Assembly: GCA_008363265.1 (NCBI GenBank)
Contig: RHKR01000039.1
Coordinates: 1 to 10,917 of the forward strand
DNA from: Chlorobiota bacterium
Lineage (GTDB): Bacteria > Bacteroidota > Ignavibacteria > Ignavibacteriales > Ignavibacteriaceae
Direction: 5' to 3'
DNA length: 10,917 nucleotides
Positions 1 through 6,611 of this stretch are shown piece after piece. The position numbers and the translations under genes are program-made. Numbering within the stretch: position 1 is the stretch's first letter; each line of letters begins with the position of its first letter. The notes beneath the pieces were generated by a model. That model was given only the letters and a program-made list of their open reading frames with translations, did no database searches and was not told the origin of the DNA.

Positions 1-177
1 AGCATTGAATTTTATCTCGTGAGATCCCGCACTTTTTTCACCATCTATCAGGGTTGCGACTTCGCGACCGAGAAAGTCGTAAACAATACCTTTCACGTAA
101 CCGGAAGCGGGCAACACGTAACGGATAACGGTCTCAGGGTTGAACGGATTGGGGTAGTTCTGCGAAAGGGTGAATTC
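1..177 (-). repeat. Direct repeat copy 1: near-identical T9SS sorting-domain coding segment
   Basis: This segment aligns without gaps to 2159-2335. I count 24 mismatches in 177 positions (about 86% identity), and the longest exact run is 27 nt at positions 25-51. It encodes the start of the sorting domain of the leftmost gene. The copy runs off the window, so its true length is not visible. Confidence 0.9.
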
Positions 178-2019
178 ATGGGGCAAAACGTATTCTTCCT
201 CGACTGATGTCAAAGCGGTGTCGGTAAGTTTGATTATGACATTATTGGATGCAAAAATATAGCCGGTTGTTCTGTCTGCCAGCTCAATGAATGCCGGCTC
301 AACCCTTTGAACAGGCAGAGACTGCCTCATCCAGGTCTCACCGTCCCTTGTCTTGCCGACATGAAATGAATAGGGGTGGGGGTCGGCCCAGATTATCGCG
401 ATCCCGTTCAGATTGTCGCAGTGATCAACATCCAACATCTTCGGGATTGAACTGTTGGTGAGCATCCACGCCTCGCCCTGACTGATGGTATAAGCCCCGT
501 TTTCGGTCGCGTAAACGAAACCATACTGGTCGTTAACAAAATTAATTCCCAGTGCCTTACCCGAGGTCGAAAAATGCTTGTCCGACCATGTCAGCCCCCC
601 GTTTGTGGTCTTCGCTACAATATTGTTTTTCCTCGTCACGAAACCAACCTGCTCGTTCAGAAAGTAAAATTCCATCAAAGACGAACTGGTGTTTATCTGC
701 TCCCGCGTCCAGTTCAGCCCGCCATCAGTGGTCTTAAAGTAATATTGATTGAAACTGGCGATATATCCGTTCAGGTCATCCCTGAAGAAAAACTTCCGAA
801 GCGTGTCATTGGCGTTCAATGGTGCCGTCACGGTTGCCCAGGTCATTCCGCCATCCACAGTCCTCATTATCTCCCTGTCCCGGTGAAGGAATCCCGTCGT
901 TCCGTTCTTTAAGAAGTAGATCTCCCTCGCGGGGACACCTCCCGCCGGAAAGGGGATGTCTGTCCAAGTCCTGCATCCATCCGTCGTTTTCTTAAGGTAG
1001 TTATTGCCATTTCCGTACCTTATCTCCATTCCCGAAAGGAAACCCGTGTCACGGCTCAAGAAGCAGGCGGCATAGTGCGCGCCGTAGCCCATTTTGTTCA
1101 CTACCGTCCAATTGAGCCCTTTGTCGGTAGATCTGAAAATTGTACCCGACCTGCCCATGAGGAAGGTGTTGTTACCCGCGGCCTCAACCTGCCATAAATT
1201 GGCACCGTCCTGAACATGGGTGAATGTCGTGCCAAGGTTACGGCTTATGTAAGCCCCCGTTCCGCCGATAGCGATAGTTGTATCATCAAGAAATTCAATA
1301 TCAGTGATCTCATAGGTGGGTGAGGGCAATATCTCCCAGGTGGTGCCATTAGTGGTTGAGCGGGCCACGAAATATGTACCTCCCACGAAGATGTCACCCC
1401 GCGAATTTACATCCAGAGCTTTTATTCCCTTGTAATCATCACGGTAAAGTGTGTCCCAGCTGGCGCCCATGTCAGTCGACCGGTATAACCGGTGAAAGTT
1501 ATACTGCCTGTAGCAAGACACATACAAAGTGTTTCCAACGAACTTCACGCAATTCATGTCACCGTACAGACTTTGCAGAGATGTCCAGCTGCTTCCTCCG
1601 TTGGTTGTGCGCCTGAGCCGGTTGCCAATGCCCCAGAAACCGGTTAACGAATCCTTGAAAGCGATCGCGGTTGGTTCATATTCATTCATGAAGTATTTAA
1701 AAGACCAGGTAAGTCCCCCGTCGGTCGATTGGTAGAAGTTCCTGTCTGAATCGAAAATGTAACCATAATCAGGTGTGGGAAAGCAGACTCCGGAAAGATA
1801 CGCGGCTGTACCATTTATCTCACCCCGTATCCACGATGCACCGCTGTTTGTTGTTTTCATGCACATCCCTGAAGTGCCCACAATTATCATGGTTGAGTCG
1901 TTGAACGACCACGAACCCTTGATGTCGTTGTAAGTCGGATTTGCCCCTATCAACTCCCACTTCAACTGTGAGTGGGCCGTTAACACGAGCATCAGGAACA
2001 ACAACAAAATCTTTTTCAT
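1..2019 (-). CDS. Secreted Ycf48/BNR-repeat beta-propeller protein with T9SS type A sorting domain (3' end cut by window edge)
   Basis: One uninterrupted frame of 673 codons runs to the left edge without a stop. By alignment with the neighbour at 2075-5404, about 27 C-terminal residues are missing. Residues 1-17 form a signal peptide (MKK, then a Leu-rich core, ending AHS) with Gln18 at the predicted mature N-terminus. About 13 Asp-box/Ycf48 motifs follow every 35-45 residues, for example 56-63 (TTNSGASW), 98-105, 138-145, 181-188, 221-228, 297-304, 345-352, 387-394, 430-437, 471-478 and 557-563. They predict one or more seven-bladed propellers. The sorting domain starts near 616 with FTLSQNYPNPFN and includes LGREVATL. 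Start: ATG at 2019 has AAGG about 8 nt upstream; the in-frame ATG at 2025 is too close to it. The protein is expected to be exported by Sec, then moved across the outer membrane by T9SS and anchored or released. Its ligand is unknown. Ycf48 itself is a photosystem II assembly factor, but nothing here suggests photosynthesis. Confidence 0.93.
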   Translation of the reverse strand, partial: MKKILLLFLMLVLTAHSQLKWELIGANPTYNDIKGSWSFNDSTMIIVGTSGMCMKTTNSGASWIRGEINGTAAYLSGVCFPTPDYGYIFDSDRNFYQSTDGGLTWSFKYFMNEYEPTAIAFKDSLTGFWGIGNRLRRTTNGGSSWTSLQSLYGDMNCVKFVGNTLYVSCYRQYNFHRLYRSTDMGASWDTLYRDDYKGIKALDVNSRGDIFVGGTYFVARSTTNGTTWEILPSPTYEITDIEFLDDTTIAIGGTGAYISRNLGTTFTHVQDGANLWQVEAAGNNTFLMGRSGTIFRSTDKGLNWTVVNKMGYGAHYAACFLSRDTGFLSGMEIRYGNGNNYLKKTTDGCRTWTDIPFPAGGVPAREIYFLKNGTTGFLHRDREIMRTVDGGMTWATVTAPLNANDTLRKFFFRDDLNGYIASFNQYYFKTTDGGLNWTREQINTSSSLMEFYFLNEQVGFVTRKNNIVAKTTNGGLTWSDKHFSTSGKALGINFVNDQYGFVYATENGAYTISQGEAWMLTNSSIPKMLDVDHCDNLNGIAIIWADPHPYSFHVGKTRDGETWMRQSLPVQRVEPAFIELADRTTGYIFASNNVIIKLTDTALTSVEEEYVLPHEFTLSQNYPNPFNPETVIRYVLPASGYVKGIVYDFLGREVATLIDGEKSAGSHEIKFNA

Positions 2020-2074
2020 AGCCATCGCCTTAAAAAATACCTAATTCGATCTGCGTTACAATGTACACGTTTAA

Positions 2075-5000
2075 CTACCTCAGCAATATCATCTTTACAA
2101 CCGCCGAATTTTTACCCGCCTCAAGCCGGAAGATGTAAATGCCTGAAGGAAGCCCGGAAGCATTAAACTTGACTTCATGAGCTCCCGCACTTTTTTCACC
2201 ATCTATCAGAGTTGCAACTTCACGCCCGAGAAAATCGTAAACCACGCCCTTCGCGTAACCGGAAACGGGCAACGCGAAACGGATCACGGTCTCAGGGTTG
2301 AACGGGTTGGGGAAGTTCTGCGAAAGGGTGAATTTCCTGGGGATGACGGGTTCGTCATCCACGCCTACGGGGTTACCCGGGTTGATCTTGATGTAATAAA
2401 GTTTATTGCCCCTCGCGGTGATCAGGACAGTATCACCGGAGATTTCAACACCCATGGGTGAGATGCCTTCAGGTAGTTTACTGAATCTCCATGGCGCAGT
2501 CGGACCGGCTGCGGTGTAAATTCCACCGAGGGTGTCTATCACCGCGCAGATGCCGTTTTGGGTGATCATGTCCCTCACGGGAGCCCGCACTTCAGATGTC
2601 TCGGATGTCCAGGTAACGCCCAAGTCTGTCGATACCTTTCGCGAGCCATACTGATCCAGTACTACGATCGTTGAGTCAGGGGCGAAACTGACCCTTTTGT
2701 ACATTTGTGGTGCACCATGACCGACATACCTGAAAGTCTCTCCGCCATCGTTCGAGAGGGTAATGTTTCCGTTGTCACCAACCCCGGCTATCAGGTTGTT
2801 TCCGAGAGTGTTGATGTGTCTCAGATCCCCGTATGCGGGGGCGAACCAGAGCTTTGTCCATGGATCAGGTTGCCCGACCGCTCTAAAAATGCTTCCGTAA
2901 GTTCCGGCACCGAATATCTTATTAGGAGCCAACGGAGCCACGGATATTATCATTATACTTCCGAAAGGTGCTTCTTTTCTTCCCCATGTGAAGCCCCTGT
3001 TTCCTGAGTAACCAAGGAAATTGCCGTTTGTGAGGTAGAAAGTAAGATTATTGTTCGGGTCGTAGTAAAATCTCAGGACAGGATAGGTTGTGCCCGATGC
3101 CACCATGGTCCAGTTACCCGGTAACTGGTCGGTTCTCGCGATCTCACCGTAATTATTTGCCACGATCAGTCTTCCGCCGGGGAGGATTATTGCCGCCGTT
3201 AGATCACCGCGAAGCGGGGTTGTATAAAGGGTTGGCTGGTAGGCTAGGGTTGAAGACCTGAATGAGAACCAGCGATTGAAATCTCCCCAGCCGTTGCTGT
3301 TCGCCCCCCTTACGCGCCAGTAGTAAAGCGTTGAATCAGCCGTAAGGGTCACTGTCACCGAGGTTGAATCGATGCCGGAAATATCGTTCACAATATTGGA
3401 AGTGTCGCCAAGCGCGAGCTGAAGCTGATATTCTGTAATGGGTGACATGCTCCAGGGTTCTTCCCAACTGAATGTAAGATTCTGATACTCAAAGGGGGAG
3501 CCGTCAAGCGGGAGCCGCCTTAAAATGGTTGAAGGTGCCGGTGGCCCTGTTTCACGCCTGAATCTGTAGAGCCTGTTCCCGCCAACGAGTGCATAAGCTG
3601 TGTTGGCATCACCCGGAGCAACCTGAAGTTCGTTCATCCCTCCTCCGAGGAAAACCCTCCGGAAATTTGCCTTTTCACCAAAATTGTAGAAGAGTTGACC
3701 GTTCTGATAGAACATTCCGATCAATCCGCCCGGGCGCTGCGCTGTGTGAGCGACAACTCCCTCCTGATTAACAGACCCACCCTGGGAACCATCATACCAG
3801 ACTGAGAACTCACTCGCGATATAGTAGTTTAGCCCAAGGGTTGTGGGGTCGAGGCTGAACATCTGTCTGCTGTAACCGGTTGTCGTCCAGGTTTTACCTC
3901 CATCGGAAGTTACAAGCGACTTACTCTCAAAATAACCATGTTCATATATCACTGATCCGTTCACCCGGTCATAGAAACTGACATCGGAAAAATAACCGCC
4001 GCTAAAACCGGTATTAACGGGTGTGAATTGCTGCCAGGTCGGGTCGGTGAGATATAGGGAGTCGCTTGAACAGACAAATATCGAGTCCCGCCCCGCGAAA
4101 GACGCACTTACTATCGTTTTATGGAAGTTAGAGGCTATCTTATTCCATGTCGTGCCCCCGTCCGGTGATTCCAGGATCATCCCGTTGGCACAAATAGCCA
4201 CAAATTCAGATTCGCTTCTTTGTACAAATTTCTTAACCGCTCCCCCCAAAGCGGGGGTTGTCGTCGTCAGCCATGTTGCTCCGCCGTTGATGGTCATAAC
4301 TATCGTTCCGTCGGTCCGGCCAGCGAACCCCTTGGTCCCGTTTACAAAGAAGAGCGTGGTAGCTTCGCTTTCACCGGGCAGATCGAACTGCTCGATCTTT
4401 AAATTCCGGTGTCCCTGTTTGTGGAATGTCATGATCCCGTCGGTCTTGTCGACATTCCTCGTATAGATCACGAGTTTGTCGTGAGTAGTAGGGATGATAT
4501 AATTCAGATTCATTGAATTGCTGCCGATCGTCAGGGTCTGAAGTGCAGTATCGGGGAGACCGAATCGGTGCAGTTTCCTGTTACCCCATCCGACATTGTC
4601 GAGGGCGTAGATCTCACGGTCACTAACATATCCGTAGCCACCTCTTATGTCAGTTCCACCCGGTCTGTAAGCGTGAATTATCTCACCCGTCATCGAAAGT
4701 AGATAGAACATATTGCTGTTCGATACGGCATAGAAACCGTTCTCACTTTTTCCTACCTTCCGGTATCCACTCAAAGTGGAGGGTAACTCTACCCTCACCC
4801 ATGTCGCGCCATTGTCCGTCGAGTAGAGTATCCCGGGTGTGGCAGGGAATCTCTCTATAACGAATAAATATCCCTTGTCATAGACAGGATTCTCCTCAAC
4901 CTTGCTGTACACCCAAGGCTCGTTGTTCCAGTTTAAGCCCAGATCAGATGACCGTAGAATGCCCCCCTCTTTCGGGAACACAACACCATGCCTGTGGTTG

Positions 5001-5404
5001 TAGAAGAGACCGTAACCAAATCTCTCGCCGGGCCAGAGCGAGGTAACATGGGTCCAGGTGTCACCACCATTGAAGCTGTGAAAGACATACTGGCTGTCTC
5101 TTATTGCCACCAGCGTATCCCGCCCGACTGAGAACATGTGCATTATTCTGTCGAGTTGTACGGTAACCTTGCCGTCCCGCCAGGTTTCACCTCCATCAGT
5201 GGTTATGCTGTATTCGGAGTAATCTCTCCAGAAGCCAACTCCGTTCAGGGAGTCGGAAAAATGAAGATGGGCGGTTCCTTTGCCGGTATAAAAACTCGCG
5301 GCCCAAGGGACGACCACTTCAGTGGAGGAGGTAGAGGATGTTTGCGCGTTCACATATATCTGTAAAGTGATCGCGACAAGTATGAGGAAGGATATTCGTT
5401 TCAT
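2075..5404 (-). CDS. Large secreted protein: Ycf48/BNR propeller, FnIII-like domain, second propeller, T9SS type A sorting domain
   Basis: The protein has 1109 residues and begins with a signal peptide (1-20, ending VNA) followed by Gln21. The first propeller region covers about 25-615, with Asp-box-like motifs at 68-75 (TTDGGETW), 110-117, 152-159, 195-202, 371-378, 413-420 and 499-506. A fibronectin III-like domain lies at about 621-717 and contains YYWRVRGANSNGWG. A second, less regular propeller at 720-1005 has motifs at 884-891 and 925-932. The sorting domain spans about 1023-1109, with NFPNPFN, LGREVATL, SGIYIFR and a terminal KMILLR. ATG at 5404 is preferred because it gives a full signal peptide, although no strong Shine-Dalgarno precedes it. 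At about 1100 residues it is much longer than its neighbours, and its second half resembles the whole protein at 6612-8210, so it looks like a two-module fusion. It is probably a surface or released binding protein of unknown ligand. A sialidase role is unlikely because I see no catalytic Arg/FRIP signature. Confidence 0.95.
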   Translation of the reverse strand: MKRISFLILVAITLQIYVNAQTSSTSSTEVVVPWAASFYTGKGTAHLHFSDSLNGVGFWRDYSEYSITTDGGETWRDGKVTVQLDRIMHMFSVGRDTLVAIRDSQYVFHSFNGGDTWTHVTSLWPGERFGYGLFYNHRHGVVFPKEGGILRSSDLGLNWNNEPWVYSKVEENPVYDKGYLFVIERFPATPGILYSTDNGATWVRVELPSTLSGYRKVGKSENGFYAVSNSNMFYLLSMTGEIIHAYRPGGTDIRGGYGYVSDREIYALDNVGWGNRKLHRFGLPDTALQTLTIGSNSMNLNYIIPTTHDKLVIYTRNVDKTDGIMTFHKQGHRNLKIEQFDLPGESEATTLFFVNGTKGFAGRTDGTIVMTINGGATWLTTTTPALGGAVKKFVQRSESEFVAICANGMILESPDGGTTWNKIASNFHKTIVSASFAGRDSIFVCSSDSLYLTDPTWQQFTPVNTGFSGGYFSDVSFYDRVNGSVIYEHGYFESKSLVTSDGGKTWTTTGYSRQMFSLDPTTLGLNYYIASEFSVWYDGSQGGSVNQEGVVAHTAQRPGGLIGMFYQNGQLFYNFGEKANFRRVFLGGGMNELQVAPGDANTAYALVGGNRLYRFRRETGPPAPSTILRRLPLDGSPFEYQNLTFSWEEPWSMSPITEYQLQLALGDTSNIVNDISGIDSTSVTVTLTADSTLYYWRVRGANSNGWGDFNRWFSFRSSTLAYQPTLYTTPLRGDLTAAIILPGGRLIVANNYGEIARTDQLPGNWTMVASGTTYPVLRFYYDPNNNLTFYLTNGNFLGYSGNRGFTWGRKEAPFGSIMIISVAPLAPNKIFGAGTYGSIFRAVGQPDPWTKLWFAPAYGDLRHINTLGNNLIAGVGDNGNITLSNDGGETFRYVGHGAPQMYKRVSFAPDSTIVVLDQYGSRKVSTDLGVTWTSETSEVRAPVRDMITQNGICAVIDTLGGIYTAAGPTAPWRFSKLPEGISPMGVEISGDTVLITARGNKLYYIKINPGNPVGVDDEPVIPRKFTLSQNFPNPFNPETVIRFALPVSGYAKGVVYDFLGREVATLIDGEKSAGAHEVKFNASGLPSGIYIFRLEAGKNSAVVKMILLR
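2159..2335 (-). repeat. Direct repeat copy 2: near-identical T9SS sorting-domain coding segment
   Basis: Partner of the segment at 1-177, at an offset of 2158 nt and on the same strand. It encodes the first two thirds of the sorting domain of the 1109-residue protein. Many of the differences are at third codon positions, and the proteins differ by only a few conservative changes (for example Y/F, V/A, I/V), so both copies appear to be under coding constraint. Confidence 0.9.
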
Positions 5405-5464
5405 TGACTGTCTGCGCCAATTGTTGAGGTAAAAATTCCAGTTCTTCTCTGTATTTCCCGGATA

Positions 5465-5493
5465 AGTATAAAATCCAGTATCAAAGCTCTAAA
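5465..5493 (-). promoter_or_regulatory. Possible sigma70-like promoter before the 1109-residue gene
   Basis: On the minus strand, TTTAGA (5493-5488) and TATACT (5470-5465) are separated by 17 nt. The first overlaps the stop codon of the acyltransferase gene, and the pair sits 60 nt upstream of the ATG at 5404. The -10 matches TATAAT at five of six positions and the -35 matches TTGACA at four. Bacteroidota primary sigma factors usually prefer TTG and TAnnTTTG elements, which are not seen here, so this may be chance in an AT-rich gap. Confidence 0.22.
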
Positions 5494-6541
5494 CTACATT
5501 TTTTGTACGACATAACCAAATTATCGACCGAAACCCCTTTTCCCTGACTAAAACTGCAACAGTTGTTATAAAAACCACAACTATCAAACCAATATATGAG
5601 TCTCTCAGATCAAGGCTTCGGAAAACCGCGGTACCGGTATTGCCGATTATAACCCACTGCACCACATAGGCGAGAGTTACATTTCTGCCGATCAGCGAGA
5701 AATACTCGAGGAAAGGGCTCTCCGGGCGGTAGGCGACAATTCTGCTTATGAGGAGTGAGAAGCCTGCCGTGAAAACGATCACCCACAGCGAGTAGGTAAT
5801 TCCGTGATGGTAGTACTCTTTCAGATTTGCGGCAGTATCCACCCCGTAGTTGATCGTAAACGCGATGAATACAGCCCATACCGTCAGCATAAGAGATGAC
5901 ACTCTTTCATTGTCAAGGAAACCGGCATATCCCGACCTCATGAAAAGATACGCCGAATATCCGAACAGGGGATAGGCCATCCATGGGAAAAGAGGGAAGT
6001 AAGACCACGACGCCTCACCACCGAACACCGAAAAAAGATAGGCGGGAGTTCCCCCCGTGGCGGGCAGCGCGTCGTTCACCATAGGCGTGACGGCCAGGAT
6101 CATCATCCCGACCGCGAGAGGAATTAGAAAATTGAGATCGAACATCCTCTTCAGCAGGCCGGTAACTATTACCGTGAAGCCCGCGAGTACGAGAATATCG
6201 ATTCCAAAAACGAAGGTAAGGGGGCTGGCATCGGAAGTGCCGGAAATGATCCGGTAGAGGAGATTTAGATTTATCGCCACATTCAGCGCGAGGCCCCCGA
6301 GGATCAGCTTGAATCCGCGGGCCACGGTCGCCATCATTCCCTTCGATGACGCGGCCAGGAAGTATCCCATAACCGCCATGAAGACGGGCGCTGCGGGTGG
6401 ACCGCCGAGGAACAGGGATATCCTCCCTGTCAGACTGTGATAGATCGAGGTATCGGCGAACACCTCCATTATGTGAACCTGTATCATAAAGATCACAGCC
6501 AGTCCCTTAAGGACATCCGCGGTGATAGAGCGCTGTTTCAT
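5489..6541 (-). CDS. Polytopic membrane acyltransferase-like protein (DUF1624/HGSNAT, acyltransferase-3 superfamily)
   Basis: The protein has 350 residues with about nine or ten hydrophobic segments (near 10-28, 42-62, 76-97, 107-130, 137-153, 182-201, 214-232, 246-267, 285-300 and 315-332), so it is an inner-membrane protein without a cleaved signal. The N-terminus, D9-VLKGLAVIFMIQVH23, matches the family pattern of an Asp, a Lys/Arg-Gly pair and a His in the first helix. FPLFPWMAYPLFGY at 182-195 and IGRNVTLAYVVQW at 284-296 also match motifs of DUF1624 and related acyltransferases. Known relatives move acetyl or other acyl groups across a membrane to sugars. The acceptor here is unknown. 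The ATG at 6541 has only a weak GAGAG upstream. This is the only non-secreted product in the window and lies between secreted T9SS cargo genes (70 nt and 84 nt gaps), so modification of a surface glycan is a plausible but unproven role. The Lys at 12, where Arg is more usual, is a conservative change. Confidence 0.85.
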   Translation of the reverse strand: MKQRSITADVLKGLAVIFMIQVHIMEVFADTSIYHSLTGRISLFLGGPPAAPVFMAVMGYFLAASSKGMMATVARGFKLILGGLALNVAINLNLLYRIISGTSDASPLTFVFGIDILVLAGFTVIVTGLLKRMFDLNFLIPLAVGMMILAVTPMVNDALPATGGTPAYLFSVFGGEASWSYFPLFPWMAYPLFGYSAYLFMRSGYAGFLDNERVSSLMLTVWAVFIAFTINYGVDTAANLKEYYHHGITYSLWVIVFTAGFSLLISRIVAYRPESPFLEYFSLIGRNVTLAYVVQWVIIGNTGTAVFRSLDLRDSYIGLIVVVFITTVAVLVREKGFRSIIWLCRTKNVV

Positions 6542-6564
6542 AATCTCTCAAAATTTCCGGATCG

Positions 6565-6589
6565 GTCAAAGTTTGACAATGGAATTGTC
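6565..6589. promoter_or_regulatory. Two overlapping perfect inverted repeats upstream of the acyltransferase gene
   Basis: On the plus strand, GTCAAA-g-TTTGAC (6565-6577) is a 6-bp dyad around one base, and GACAAT-gga-ATTGTC (6575-6589) is a second 6-bp dyad with a 3-nt loop. They share GAC at 6575-6577, so only one can be fully formed at a time in RNA. They lie 24 nt before the ATG at 6541 and 22 nt after the stop at 6612. No U-tract follows, so a rho-independent terminator is unlikely. An operator, an RNA processing site, or chance are all possible. Confidence 0.35.
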
Positions 6590-6611
6590 GCCGGGGTTTA
6601 AGACATGCCGG

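Noticed and set aside
19..207. Plus-strand open frame with a clear homologue at 2177-2461 (both begin M-x-SRTFFTIYQ)
   Set aside because: The resemblance follows from the near-identical sorting-domain DNA on the minus strand. Conservation of the antisense frame is secondary to that duplication.
2023..2025. Alternative in-frame ATG two codons upstream of the chosen start of the leftmost gene
   Set aside because: The AAGG element is only two nt from it but about 8 nt from the ATG at 2019, which also gives the usual MKK signal peptide start.
2032..2061. TTG-N19-TATTTTTT on the minus strand, close to the Bacteroidota TTG/TAnnTTTG promoter pattern
   Set aside because: The -7-like element ends about 13 nt before the start codon, so a transcript would have almost no leader and the AAGG site could not be used properly. 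The final G of the consensus is also missing.
2020..2074. Short dyad TACA-t-TGTA in the gap between the two leftmost genes
   Set aside because: Arms of four bases with no U-tract are too short to support a terminator or an operator.
4023..4466. Plus-strand open frame of 147 codons inside the 1109-residue gene
   Set aside because: It lies fully antisense to a well-supported coding frame, has no recognisable domain and no ribosome binding site that I can see. It is a by-product of the codon use of the real gene.
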